Of a stretch of DNA of 64,000 nucleotides, positions 36,153 through 48,465 are shown piece after piece. Each line of letters begins with the position of its first letter. Position 1 is the stretch's first letter. The position numbers and the translations under genes were made by a program. The stretch comes from Isoetes taiwanensis (lineage: Eukaryota > Streptophyta > Lycopodiopsida > Isoetales > Isoetaceae): contig JAJEKV010000212.1 in assembly GCA_021234155.1 (NCBI GenBank), positions 872,001 to 936,000 on the forward strand, given 5' to 3'. The notes under the pieces were generated by a model that was not told the DNA's origin, searched no databases, and worked only from the letters and a program-made list of their open reading frames with translations.

Positions 36153-36304
36153 ATCGCCAACACTCTTGAAGAATGCCGCTGAGATGATGACGCTGACAAC
36201 TGAAAGAACTGCAAGAAAATGACCTGCAATGGAATTTGAAAAAGAAAAATAACCCGTTAGAACGTTAGAAGCTGCAGACATAAGCCTGTGCCAAAGTGCA
36301 AAAT

Positions 36305-36595
36305 CAAGAATATAATAGCACTCGGAGGCTCCAGGGCAATGCCGAGGAAGAAACAATAGCCGACCAATCGGGAACCATCCACAGAAAACCATCGCGGGAA
36401 TCAACCGATTAGTGCCGTCTCGGAGGCTACAGCACCACGCCGAGGAGAAAATGAAATAACAAGTACTCTCAGAGGCTACAACGCCACGCCGAGAAAGAAT
36501 GATAAGTATGCCTCGGAGGCTACTACGCCACGCCGAGAGAATATGAAAAAGATGAATGCCTCGGAGGCTACAGCGCCACGCCGAGAGAAATAAAA
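36305..36595. repeat. CTCGGAGGCTAC...CACGCCGAG minisatellite
   Basis: Five units are spaced about 45-70 bp apart. Each starts CTCGGAGGCTACAGCG (with variants) and ends CCACGCCGAG, so the ends CTCGG/CCGAG pair. A-rich spacers of 20-30 bases separate them. A diverged single unit (TCTCAGAGGCGACAATGCCA) appears at 40,277. Confidence 0.85.
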
Positions 36596-37567
36596 ATATA
36601 AGAAGACTAGTAACGGTGCCCAGCGTTGCTGGGCATAAGTTAGGGACCTATCAATGATAAAATAGCAGTAATACCGAGGTGCTGCTCCCCACTCGATGCT
36701 CTATCCTTTCTTTCAATGCTTTAGCTTGCTTTCTAATTCTTTCCTCTATTAGAAGCTTTTGCGTTCATGGTTTTGGGCCTAGAATAGCTTGATGCATTGA
36801 CAAAGTTTTTTAATGTCTTCCATGTTTGTTAGAGTTGAAGCATTAGAGGTTTGCAAATGCATAATTAATGCATTGGAGGTACTGCTAGATTGAGTCCAGA
36901 CTTGCTTCCAATCCTGAAAACCCTTTCTCTTCATTTTCCCTCTTCTTTTTTTTCGCTTATCTCTCGCATTAACTCACGTTGTTAGATGGTGTTCTCCTTG
37001 AATCAATTCACGGCCACATGTGGTTGTTTTGATTTAGAAGGGAAAAGAGGCATAAATCTGGGTTGTATTTGCTCTAAAATTTGGATCTTGTTGTTTCTCA
37101 TGCAAAAGTCCCATGCAAAAGTACCATCCTAAGTACTTCAAAAGCCCTTAAGCAAGCAAAGGCCAACTTCGGAAAGCTACAGCCAAGTGTGCTGCTCTCT
37201 TGTAAAGTAAGTATGAATTTATATTTCAACAGGTAGAATTGTTGAAGTGCCACAGCAGCTCAAACCATTGACAAAAGTGATTCATGGAAGGTATGTTATA
37301 TACAACAAAACTAACATGCTAAATCATTCACCAGGCAGGAATAAACATGGTAAAGGAAGTTATTAGTGCGTTTGCACAGTATTATAAAGTATAATTTGAC
37401 TGCTATTCAACAAATTTTAAAGCAGGTTTGTGAGCTATGCAACAACTTGGAAGATAGCTTTGCAAAACTGCCATGTTGTAGAATTCACTCAGAATTCACT
37501 AAGACATGGCAATTGTTACAATAACTATAGTTATCTATCAAAAATTAGAAAATCGTTTAAATTATAC

Positions 37568-37649
37568 CTCTTTCTTGAGCTGCTTTTCCTTCCTGCATAA
37601 GCTTTTTCGTGTTTTGGAATGTCTTCTTCCTGCTTTGCTAAAGGTACAT
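37568..37649 (-). pseudogene. Possible captured exon in Helitron 2
   Basis: On the minus strand, a pyrimidine tract TTGATTTTCCCTGCCG (acceptor AG changed to CG) precedes an 82-base open segment reading DVPLAKQEEDIPKHEKAYAG then a basic end. It stops at AAAGAG before GTATAAT, a usable donor. The layout suggests an exon with a damaged acceptor; the parent gene is unknown. Confidence 0.3.
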
Positions 37650-39070
37650 CGGCAGGGAAAATCAAACAGCAGATAACAAAAACATTCTTCGATCCTTTCT
37701 TCAAGCATCTTGGAGCTGGGATTATAATAACAGAGCAGGTTGGAAAGCACATTAACCAGATCCATTAGGTTATGAACTAATTATTAGTGTCAAAGTCAAA
37801 GAAGCTAGCAAGGAGATGAATAAATTTTTTAAGCTGGGTCAGTACATATCTACATTGAGATGTCAAATAATGTTCTGGCCATTTGTAGCCATTGCAGGCA
37901 GCTTATATTTTAAGATCACAGAATGTAAGCTTCTTTTAACTCCCGCCTTTTGTGATAAGATGAGGGGCCATGTTTTAAATGTTAGACTTGTGTTCAGATG
38001 CAAATTCTCCAGAATTCTCCAGAATCATCAGACCGCCACACTCATGCAAAAGCATTCAATGAAGAATACATGCAATTACATGGTATATCCGCTCTATCTA
38101 TGAATGTAAAAATTTCTACCTACGTACCCAACTAATGCAATGCATATGCAATGGAACCTTACGTCATTGTAGCAAAAGTTATGAGAATTTTAGAAGCAAT
38201 ACAGTGTTCACATGTAAAAAACAAACCCTATAAACTTGCAATTTTTTATTTTGTATTGCGAGAGGGCTTTTCTTGCATGGTTGGTAAGACTCGCACATCG
38301 CAAGAAAGTGTTGCTTAAAAGACCGAGGAGAGACTTACCATCGTCGAGAAAATCATATATAGCTGATCAATGCACAGTTTCTGGAGCTCCTTTGCTTGCT
38401 ATTCTTGAGTAATGGTTATATATAGTTTGCTGATAGCACAGGATCAGCGCATGTCCTATAAAGTAGAAAACATGAATCAACAGTTGATAAAAACACCAGT
38501 AAACACATGTTCAATCCAGTAAAAGCTAAGCAAGCACGATTTTGAGCCAAGCCAGATATGGCTAGAGAATATGTAAATTAGCCTAAAAATCATCCTCATC
38601 ACATGTAATAAACACAAAATCGTTGGGGCACAAATGCAAGGAGATGGTCTAGGGCAGAGATCTAAACATAAAACTCATCCACTAATGAGAAAATGCAGGT
38701 CTGATGAAGACGGCAGGAAATGGTTTTAAGTTTTTGAGACCCGTTTTAGCTGGCCAACATGCAATATGCAACACTAATATTGTTGCGCTAAATAACTTGA
38801 GCTCAAACTGCCTACACATTGAGATTCTTTGTGGTGAGTGAGAAGCCATTTATCTTAGTTGATTGCGAAGGTACATATTACTTACCTCCAACTATTGTTT
38901 TTATCTTTGACCCTCATTTTTTCTCACTCCACACTTTTCTTTAAATCTAACTGTTGCCTGCAGATCGGAAAATCGCTTGTACAATTACGTAGAAAAGAAT
39001 AAAGAAGCCTTATTACGCACCGGCATCACGAAATTCAAATAGAAAAGAATCAGCCCAATCTGATTATAGA

Positions 39071-39757
39071 GGTTCCGACTCTTCTTCTCAGCAAAGGGAC
39101 CCATTTTTAAATTCTCCAGATAAACATCAGATCAAGCACACAACCAGACAACCTTGGAAACATTTGCAACCTGTAAAATGATTTGAAATAATGATTTGAA
39201 ATAATAAGCCCAAGTTAACCTCTATAATTTATAGAGAGCAAAGCAAAAGTACCTCTGCTCTTAAAGAACGTAGTAGCTGCAGAGTAAAAATCTAAGGCAA
39301 ACAGGAGCATACCGGAGCATACTTGTGCCAACACAAAAGATCCGACATGCAATGCCTTCCAAGAAATGCAGGATTATTTGTGGAAGCAAAGAAATGGTGG
39401 GAATAAGCAAAGAAATGGTGGGAAATGGTGGTTCCGACTCTTCTTCTCATCAAAGGGACCCATTTTTAAATTCTCCAGATAAACATCAGATCAAGCACAC
39501 AACCGGACAACCTTGGAAACATTTGCAACCTGTAAAATGATTTGAAATAATGATTTGAAATAATAAGCCCAAGTTAACCTCTATAATTTAAAGAGAGCAA
39601 AGCAAAAGTACCTCTGCTCTTAAAGAACGTAGTAGCTGCAGATGAAAAATCTAAGGCAAACAGGAGCATACTTGTGCCAACACAAAAGATCCGACATGCA
39701 ATGCCTTCCAAGAAATGCAGGATTATTTGTGGAAGCAAAGAAATGGTGGGAATAAGC
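39071..39757. repeat. Tandem duplication of about 359 bp in Helitron 2
   Basis: GGTTCCGACTCTTCTTCTCA at 39,071 recurs at 39,430, and the copies run nearly identical through AAGAAATGGTGGGAATAAGC. The first copy carries an extra 10 bases (ACCGGAGCAT). High identity points to a recent event. Confidence 0.9.
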
Positions 39758-39860
39758 CGACCGTCCAGAAGCCAGACTTCTTTTTTGGAGGACATACGAA
39801 ATAAAATCAATCATATTCAAGATCAACATCCCAAACACATACGCAAAGCATCCTCGAAAC

Positions 39861-40001
39861 CTTGTATAGCTCTAAGGCTTCTCCCAAAGCTGTGCAGGGG
39901 TTTAACTTCTGTAAGCAATCCTCTGATCGGAGGCCTTGGTATAGCTGTGATTTTCGCCTCTGCTGTTCTGAAGCTTCCACCGTTAGCCGCGTTGATGCCA
40001 T
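39861..40001 (-). pseudogene. Possible captured first coding exon in Helitron 2
   Basis: On the minus strand, ATG at 40,001 opens exactly 47 codons (MASTRLTVEASEQQRRKS, then LQKLNPCTALGEALELYK). They end at ACAAG directly before GTTTCG, a plausible splice donor. It lies about 100 bases from the Helitron 5' end and in the same direction, the usual position of a captured promoter-proximal exon. The parent gene is not recognised. The plus-strand frame over the same bases is longer but has no start or splice logic. Confidence 0.45.
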
Positions 40002-40108
40002 ACCGAGAGGAGGAAAAGGTTCTAGGTCGTTAGATTTAGGGCTCTAGATTTTAGCCGTTGGATCTAGGGCTGGGTCCAACACTTACACTATAACATTATT
40101 ATATAAGA

Positions 40109-43100
40109 TAAGATATGCACTTGCAAAGAACATCGAAAAGACAACATGGGGGGTGCCAGTGGCTGCAGAGCGACCCGAGAAGTATATAAAAAATAGATAG
40201 AAACTAAAGATGGTCAACCAAAGAAGGAGATGAGGGAAGCTAGATGAAAGCCAAAGAAAACGCAAATAACTATTGTCTCAGAGGCGACAATGCCATGCCA
40301 GAAAAGAAATGAATAATCAAATATGTAGGTCTTAAGACCGCATTAGTGAGTAAACAAAGATAAGTAAAATCCAACTATTCCGCCAGAGAATCAAGGGAGG
40401 GAGGGTGAGGGAAACTGGTAGGGCAAAGAAGGAGGAGAAACTAGCTCAAGAGAACGCCGATGAATGAAAATAGGAGAAGAGGCAGAATAAATAGAAGATG
40501 TGAGATGAGGCGTCCCCATCCAAGGAATGTCGGTTCTATTACTATCGCAATAGAACCGTGGCATTCCTAGGATGGGTCCTATGACACAACCAAGTGGCCG
40601 ATAGAAGAGGAATCTAACCTAAGAGAATAATACAAACTAGGCTGACAGGAGGAAAAAAGACGAAAATGAAGTGAAGAAATGGAAAATAGGATGGCTAGAA
40701 GACAAGAACAGAGTGGTAAATCGTGGAACAGATGATCTAACAGATATCAAAGGGGCAAAGAGGCAACAAGATAACGGAGCAACGAGACAACATGGACAGA
40801 AGGAGCAAGTAAGAAGTACTAGAGTATCGAAGGAAAAGGCTCGTTGAGAGCAAGGAGCAACCAAGGCAACTGGAGTAAATGGAAGAAAAAGAAGAAACCA
40901 AGAAAAATAGAGAAAAACAGGGATAAAGAGACGATAGAGACGAAGGAGCAATGAAGTAGCATGAGCAAGTAATGCCGGAATCCAGAGAATGGGATGAGCA
41001 AAAAAGGACACAATGGAATAAACAAGGCAAAAATGGCAAGCAAGGACTTCCAGAGTACCGAAGAGAAGACCACTAGAGAGCGAAAGAGCAATCACGGCAA
41101 CGGAGTAAATCAGAGGAAAAGGAGACCAAAAAATGGAGCAAAAGGGAATAAATAGAAGGCAGAGACAATGAAGCAATGGTAGAATGAGCAAGTAAAGACA
41201 GAATGCGAACAATAGGATGTATAAAAATGAAAGACACAATGGAACTGGAAAAGGCGCATAAAAGTGAAGGACACAATAGGACAATGCAACATGAAATGGG
41301 GAAAGGAACTTCTGGGATACCCGCAGACAAAGGCACGATTATGACGACATCAACAAAGTAAAGATATCAAATGACTACTGTAGCAGTAAAAACACTACAC
41401 TAACAAATACTATAAAACCGAACTAACCTAAAAAGAAAGGTAACAAGAAGTCAAAGAAATCAAAGAAGAAACTGATGCAACTAAGAGAGTAATAATGTCA
41501 ACAAAGTTAAACGAAAACAACAAGCCAAAGAAACTTAATGAAGAAAACAATGTAAACACAATAAAATAGAGAAATGATATCAAATGGAGCTACATAGATA
41601 ATGAGGAGCATATAGGAACTGGAGCCCAACAAACCCACAATGGAGCAAATCGAAATCAAGAGAATATATAGATCAAAGAAGTGAAGTGGAGAAATGGGCC
41701 CATCAATGCCACAACTAAAAAATGGCTAATTGATACTGAAGGAACAACTATAGTAGGCGTAATAGAAGAAGGAAGATGGAATAAAGCCAACGGAATGAAA
41801 ATGGAATAATGAAATTAACAGAGGTCGATAGAGAAAATGGACAAAATGACAGCACATAGGCAACATGCTGAAATAAAGAAACAAGAATAGGCACCACTGT
41901 TACACATGAAATATGGGATAGAGGAAAAAATAGACTAGATCAGCAAAAATGCATGTGGGTATCAAACAACCATATCGCTAACCAATAAGCCTACCATGAA
42001 CATATGTAACATCATATCATGATGAACGCACGAACACCCATTTCTAGCACCTTGATCAATGCCCCAATTGAGAGAAACAAACTCAATCACTATATGAAGA
42101 TCTGGGGAACGACGAGAAAAATCGCTGCCTATGGGACACGACCTCCATCAAAAAAGTACCAAGCCAACGACAGCATAAAGACATGCCAACTGCACTTACT
42201 AAGAACTACCTCACCAAAATTGTAAAATATAGAGGAGAACGAGCAAATACATTATTATGAGACAAGAATGCCCTCACAAGACAAAGGGAGCAAAGCAGAG
42301 GAACTAAACAATGATGCGCAAAAATCAACAAAAAAGGGACAGGAGAAGAATGGGGTAGCCAAGACAAATGGAACATAGCAGGCCAGTGGAGCGAGTAGAT
42401 AGATAGTATATGGGTTTGGTACAAATCAAGCAAATAGGAGCAGACAGAATAAATGGAGGAAAACAAAACGAATGGAACAAGTACAAAATCTGTAGGCCAA
42501 AAGGGCAAATAGAACAAATGAGATATGCGAACTAAAGATACAAATGTGCCAATGGAACAGATAGATAGTTAAGAAAAAAAAAAAAAAAAAGGGAGCTAAT
42601 GGTACAAATCAAACAAAGGCAGATAGACCAATTGGAACAAACAAGACAAATGGAATAAAAACACAAAAAGGACAAGCAAAGGAGTAAGTAACACATATAC
42701 AATGGCACAAAAACCTATGATAGCGATAATAGCAAAAGGAGGTAAACAAATAGATGCAAAAAAGAATGCGAGAAAGAAAAATGTTCAAAGGAGCAAATGA
42801 GGTAAAAGGAGTAAGCTGATCAAAGAACATGTGAGGCTGAGAGACGATAGATGCTTAGATAACCAAGGAGATAGCGGAACCGCAAACGATAGACACTGAG
42901 GTAACAAAGGAGAAAATGCACCAAAAAGCTTCGAGTTAGCAAGGCGAAAAAGAACACATCAAGAAACGAAAAAATAAGACCCACTGACTCACTTGGGAGC
43001 ATGTATATAGCAAATGAAGAAGCATAATCCCCAAAACCAATGAACCAAAGAGAGATAAGAGAAAAGGAGCAATGGCCACAATAGAATGGAAGGGGCCACT

Positions 43101-44690
43101 AATCTAACTCAAGGCATAAATTATATTGCAGGAGTAAACAGAGCAATGGTATCCAAGGTGACAATGAAATGGAAGAAAAAAGAATGAGATGAATTAATGG
43201 AAGAAAACTGGAGAACATAATGCATCCATGAACTGAGCAACTAGATGAACCAAAACAACTAGAATATCCATGCACATAACGGCTATGAAGAGAACTGTAA
43301 GTCATGAGGAGAATCAAAAGTACCATGTTTCAATGCCGACCACTAGCATTAAATGCCAAAGCATGGGAATGTGTCAGAAATCCCTAACCAAAATGATATT
43401 GAAACTCTTACAAATAAAGAAAGTGCAAAATGAACGAGATTCACCAACATCCAGTGAAAGTGAGCACATGGACAATATCGAAGAACACAACAAACGAAGA
43501 GTAAGGAACACTCCTGGCAACAAAGATTCCAAGACTGCAAAAACACAAAATTCGATGAAACCAAGGATAAAATCACATGAATCTATGCAAAGGGGAATGG
43601 ACCAACTTTTATGTATTATCGATGCCCACAGAATGACTCTATCAACGACCTCAAACTATTAATGAAAAAGAAGGGATGAATGAAACCAAAAGGGGATTGA
43701 ATCAATGCACATTTGATGCTAAAACTACAGAAAAAAGAAAAAATGCGCAACCAGTAGAAAAAAGGCTTAAGATGCACAACATGAATGGAGAACCGAGCAC
43801 AAAGAGAACAAATAAATGTCAACAAAGTACAGAAAAGAGTCAACATACATCCCCATTAATAAGTGCAATACTAGAAACTAGATGAATTATCTGTCAAAAG
43901 TGCTTATCGTGAACCAAGGCGGTACCATATTGACTCCGTTGAGTGCAAAAGAAGAAACTATGTAAATCATCAACATATGCACCTAAGTAAAGTATAAAAC
44001 CGGGTCTAATAAGGCCATACCAATGAATGGGTGAATGTACCCAACCTGTAACATCTTGAGTAAAGGGGTCATTATCTGTGTAAGGCTTCAAAGAACTCCC
44101 CTCTAGATAATATAGGCTTCTGGAAATCGCTCGCCAATTCGAAAAGACCCCATTGTAGGTTCTGAACCATATGATACGAAAGGAAAAACCTATGAAGCTT
44201 GCAAAAAATGAGTCAATCCAATGTTGAGCTCTTATGTTGCCAAATTGGAAATAAACCCAGCAATGTCAATGATATCATACTGGCACTAACAAAGAAGCCA
44301 AATGTAGCATGTGTACCAAAGCAGTAGAAGGAAGTCGACCCTTAGCAAAAAATATATAAAACCAGGACATACCTTGGTTGGGTATCGAACTCAGCAAGGC
44401 ATGGAACTTACCAATAACCACAACAACAATGACACATTGACTTCGAAACCTACAATATAAATAATTTAAATCCATTAAAAACAAATGACAACAAAAAAGG
44501 GGTGAGCACCCGGATACTGGAGGTGCCGCAGTTGAACTGAAGATCCGCATTGAAGCAGGGTGGTCGTAGCTAGGAGCATTGGTGGGAGAGACATGAGGTA
44601 GTGTGTGAATGAAGGAGTGAAAAACTATAATGTAGAAAGCTCGGAGCTCATGGTCAATAAAGAAACACTCCGCAAGGTGAAAGAGCAAAA
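40109..44690. repeat. A-rich strand-asymmetric region, no gene
   Basis: The plus strand is extremely A-rich and T-poor; in 42,601-42,660 I count 33 A and 7 T. The minus strand therefore shows long Phe/Leu/Ser frames, including one of 215 codons at 41,284-40,637, without any family motif. GAGCAAATGGAACAAATAG-type phrases recur loosely. The 40,412-40,555 part is duplicated at 58,295-58,450. I interpret it as decayed non-coding repeat sequence akin to 22.98-30.2 kb. Confidence 0.5.
40412..40605 (+). repeat. Dispersed module D, copy 1
   Basis: GGTAGGGCAAAGAAG through AACGCCGATGAATGAAAAT and GGCGTCCCCATCCAAGG is repeated with few changes at 58,292-58,450. It ends in the hairpin GGTTCTATT / AATAGAACC. 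From 40,561 it continues into a phrase shared with 35,847. Confidence 0.85.
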
Positions 44691-44711
44691 GGGTAAAAGC
44701 ATGAAAGGGTG
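44691..44711 (+). repeat. Left terminal inverted repeat of element B
   Basis: This 21-bp end differs from element A's by one base (GGGTAAAAG against GGGTAGAAG). It is preceded by AAAA. Confidence 0.9.
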
Positions 44712-45015
44712 TACATACATCATACTGAATTGAAGGACGAATTTGTGCTTTTTTGGGGTACATTTTAGATGTACATCAAGATAGTCTGGTTTGTCGTTTT
44801 GTGTCAGGTTTGCAATGATTGCAAGATCATCCCTGACAGTGCCCCCGAAATTCTTGGTTAACCACTGAACCACCGAACCACCGAACCCATTCGAATGGAT
44901 CCGTCCCTCCCTTTCCGAAATTCCCCCCTTTCACAGGACGAACACCGAACGAATTCCAGAAGCAAACACATACCAATTGAATCTACAAGAAATACAAATC
45001 AATTTCAATATGTTC

Positions 45016-48000
45016 ATGGAGGGTGAGAATTCCAATGGAAGTGTAGTTCTAAGCGCAAGTATGCCGACATTGGCGGTGTTATGCCACAAAACAAATAAAG
45101 CGGCGTGTTGGCAGTTGATTGGATTGCATCCTCGATTCTTTGGCAAACGGCCGTCGAATCAAAGATTAGTTTTTTGTGCTCGTTTGTTGCAAGATGACAG
45201 GCTTTTTCTTTTTTGAACCTGTAATGGAAATCCTTAGAAGTTATTGTTATGAAATCAATGATCAGAAACTTGAAAGATGAGCTTCAAGAAGTAAAGTCCG
45301 CTAATAGCAAAGATAAATTGGTCGCAAAACATTCACTTTATTATCGATGATTGTTGGAAAAAAGGAGATATAAACAAGAATGTTTCTTCAAAATTGCTAA
45401 AGATACTGACCAAGAAATTTATCCAAAAGCTGCAGCAAGAAGGAAGATAATGTCATTAAGTGGAGCAAATGTATGGGCTTTGGCGGGAAGGATGCCAAGA
45501 TCAAATAGAATTGATGATTCAATCAAATGTCGGTCGGGTGAATTTTGGCTTGATAATACCAAAGTTTCATCAAAGGTTAGAGATGTCATGAAGAGGAGAA
45601 CACAAGCAATACAATACCTTGATAACTCACAGGTTTGCTCTTGTAATTGAATCAATTCAGTTTTGGAGATTATGTTTTCTTCCAAAATTCTTTCATGACT
45701 TTCTTACATACATTCTAGTTACGTTCGAAGTGACTTGTTAATGAATACACATGGTTTTCATGAAATGTATTGCATTTTACATTGTTTACATTTTACATTG
45801 TTTACATTGTTTCCATTAACACTTACATGTCCATGCAAAATTTTGCATTTACATGTACTTGAATATCAAAAAATTACATCATTTTACATTTTAGTGTACT
45901 TTCGGGTAATGAAGCCAAACAAATCATACATATGTACATTAGATGTACTAATATTGTAACATTAATGTCATGTACTAATATTGTAACATTAATTAGATGT
46001 ACATTAGATGTACATTAGGTGTACATTAGATGTACACTAGATGTACATTGAATGTACAAAGAATGTATTAGTGGAACTGCTTTGGGTACATTAGATGTCT
46101 TGATGTACATTAGATGTACATTAGATGTGCGATTCTGCATCGATGGAACTGTTGGATGGACATCTTATGTACATAGAACATACATTAAATGTACAATTGT
46201 ATAGTTCAATACTCTTTTGGCATCACGGTTTTGGACATCATTTTGCTAACATGGTCTTTAATGCTTTTGTTATTGCGATGCGAGGCTTTATCAGCGGTTT
46301 GTATATCGAACCACGATACCAAAATTTCGCCTCAACGGTTCAAGTATCACAAACCTGATTGTATAAGGAAATTGAAGGAGAGAAACACATGTTCTTTGTG
46401 TCAAACATGAGCAAGCAGACATGTGAAAGGCCTTCAATGATATGAGGAGATCCCTACATGTTAATTGCACTTGCTGCTGCGATTAATACGTGCATGCCAA
46501 CAAAACAATGGAGTATGTCAAGCAAACAAGAAGACTTTTGATAATGTTAGTATCTTGTGGAGGTCAGCGGTTTGCGAGAAATATGTGACGGATGAATGGC
46601 ATAAACTAAAATGCATCAAAGGTGAATGTGATGAATGTGGAGTGAAGAAATTAGACATTTGTCCAAAGCGAGAAAGATGGAATTCGGAATGTCGATTGGC
46701 AAGTATATGCATATGTCAATGAGCCATCCAAAAAAGGTACATCGGAAGGCTTAGATTAGTTGATCGGAATGACAAAGCATCTGTTTTGTTAAAGAACATG
46801 AAAATTCAGCTTGCTAAGTTCTGAGATCATAACTTTCTGACACCTTTGGCGAGAGCAAGCAGTTTAAAAGATGTGTTGAGAAACTCAGGATAATAGTGTG
46901 TTGTATGCGTTGTTGACTTTGCAGAGAACTACACATTGAAACCGAGGGACGAGAAGTGTAATTGAGCATTGGAATCTGATCAAATTAGTATTTTGGTCCA
47001 TATTTCAATGATGAAAATAGAAGGTAAGCTTTAAAAAGCGGTGCATTTCTATGTTTGAGGATGGCGGGAAGCATGACACTCATTTTGTGCAACATGGTTT
47101 TAATTTACATTTGGGGTGGCTTAAGAATAATGGAGGTGGACACATAAACCTTCATTATGTGTGGTCGGATGGTTGTGCATCTCAATTCAAATCTGCATGT
47201 GCATGGTATGGAATCTGTAGATACCATGTTGAAAATAAAATTCGGTGATATGGAATTTCTTTGGATCCGCCATGGGAAAGGCACACATGATGGCGAGGCT
47301 GGTATAGCAAAGTTGTGGCTTGAGAGCGGCAGAGAAAACAAAATGGCATGCCGGTGGCAGGTGTAAAAAGCTTGCATGTGCGGTTTTAAGGGCCAAGGAA
47401 ATCGGATTGTGAAAGGGTGTTTTGGGAGGTTGGAAAAATAGATGTGAACAGGCAGCAAGCATTCAATTGCAAGACTTTACCTAGTACTCAGTGAGATACA
47501 TTACGTGTCAACTATAAACCCAGCCCAGATCAACAAAGTTGCTATGGAGACCACTCTCGTGCTTTTGTGATGCTTGCATGAACTTCAATTGGTTGAATTG
47601 TGAGAACATTAAACATTGTGGAGAATGGTCTCTAAAAGTTTGGAGCCCACGGATCATATTGCCTCCTCGTGGTGAAAGCTGAAAATGATGTGGAAGTTTT
47701 GTATGCGAGAAGGCGAAATTTGGTTTAGATGACACTGTAGGCTATTTGAGGATGTATTTGTGTCTTTTGCGATTACCAGACAATGTGGAAGGTGTTTCAT
47801 ACTATGTTCTCATGTGCACCAGGGAAAAGCATGCATTGGAAGAAGATTCAATTGATGACTATGGAAATGAATACTCTGCTGGCACTAGTGTCATTGAAGG
47901 ACAATATTATGAACTAATCCCAGGCTGCCACAATAAGTATAAACTGCTTCCTACTAAGAATGTTTTGGTACCTGCAGAATCTGTGATTGGGGTTCGAATC

Positions 48001-48105
48001 CCATTCAAGAAAGTAAAACACAAAAATTTGAAGGGGCAAGCACAGCATTTCACTTGCCAGATGAAGTCCATGAGACATTGTTATCACAACTTCCAGCAAT
48101 TGTAG
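45016..48105 (+). pseudogene. DDE-like transposase gene of element B, decayed
   Basis: This is the counterpart of element A's left gene, also broken by shifts and intron-like gaps (about 45,650-46,340). In order: MEGENSNG start (45,016), NLKDELQEVKSANSKDKL (about 45,268), FWLDNTKVSSKVRDVMKRRT (about 45,545), CIRKLKERNTC (46,357), the cysteine cluster KLKCIKGECDECGVKKLDIC (46,607; C-x4-C-x2-C-x6-C), VVDFAENYTLKP (about 46,908, intact here but stop-interrupted in A), KHDTHFVQ (47,065), YVWSDGCASQFKS (47,157), WNFFGS with a shift before HGKGTHDGEAG (47,250-47,300) and DDYGNEY (about 47,855). DFAENY, WSDG and the GHGKG-HDG segment are my candidates for the catalytic Asp/Asp/acidic set. The superfamily is not assigned. 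Confidence 0.65.
45915..46200. repeat. TTAGATGTACAT short tandem array
   Basis: About ten units of ACATTAGATGTAC and variants (TTAGGTGTAC, CTAGATGTAC, TTGAATGTAC) lie in the intron-like gap of element B gene 1. Related GATGTACAT units occur at 44,760-44,780, 48,205-48,280 and 52,670-53,060. They are therefore scattered through element B, and GTACAT/ATGTAC allows short hairpins. Confidence 0.85.
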
Positions 48106-48465
48106 ATGACATGGACTAAGTCAGATTTGTGGTACTTTCCAGAAATATTGTAATACTTTGTTCATATAAAAGATAAGAACTGAAGAACTGGACTACTTCA
48201 GAAGTGCATTATGTACATCAATGTACATAAGATGTACAACAGATGTACATCTTATGTTCTTGTACATCTGTTGTACATTCCAGAAATATTATAAAAATTT
48301 GTTAAGTGTAAGTTGATTAGAATCGAACATAAGAAAGTTGAATTGCATAAACATTAAAAATAGTTTCAGTCATGGCAAAGATAAGAAATGGACAGGTTTT
48401 CATGTACAAATGGTTGATATATTTATATTGTGGACATAAATACAACACAATTGTGGCTTATAATT
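48106..48465. other. Spacer at the 3' end of element B gene 1
   Basis: AT-rich sequence with GATGTACAT units at 48,205-48,280, one of which forms the inverted repeat ACATAAGATGTACA / TGTACATCTTATGT. It separates the plus-strand gene from the minus-strand remnants. Confidence 0.5.

Larger units (their letters stand above)
33310..36606. other. Segment between the two Helitrons, no confirmed gene
   Basis: The stretch holds a possible LINE tail, unrecognised minus-strand frames, a hairpin module and a CGGAGGCTAC minisatellite, listed separately. 35,600-36,080 carries no gene. GCATTCCTAGGATGGGTCC with ACACAACCAAGTGGCC at 35,847-35,893 recurs at 40,561-40,603. Confidence 0.5.
36607..40108 (-). mobile_element. 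Helitron 2 (non-autonomous, about 3.5 kb)
   Basis: On the minus strand the 5' end is TCTTATATAATAATGTTATA after an A at 40,109; an alternative start is 40,113. The 3' end has the hairpin TGCCCAGCAACGCTGGGCA (36,635-36,617), then CCGTTACTAG and a T. Both termini match Helitron 1, which lies 3.3 kb away in the opposite orientation. The interior has exon-like fragments on the same strand and a 359-bp tandem duplication, but no Rep/helicase. Confidence 0.8.

Noticed and set aside
40637-41284. 215-codon minus-strand open frame
   Set aside because: It is Phe/Leu/Ser-rich throughout, lies opposite an A-rich T-poor strand, overlaps several equally open frames and shows no motif. Composition explains it.
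44382-44410. tRNA T-arm-like GGTATCGAACTCAGC
   Set aside because: No acceptor or anticodon stems could be drawn around it.
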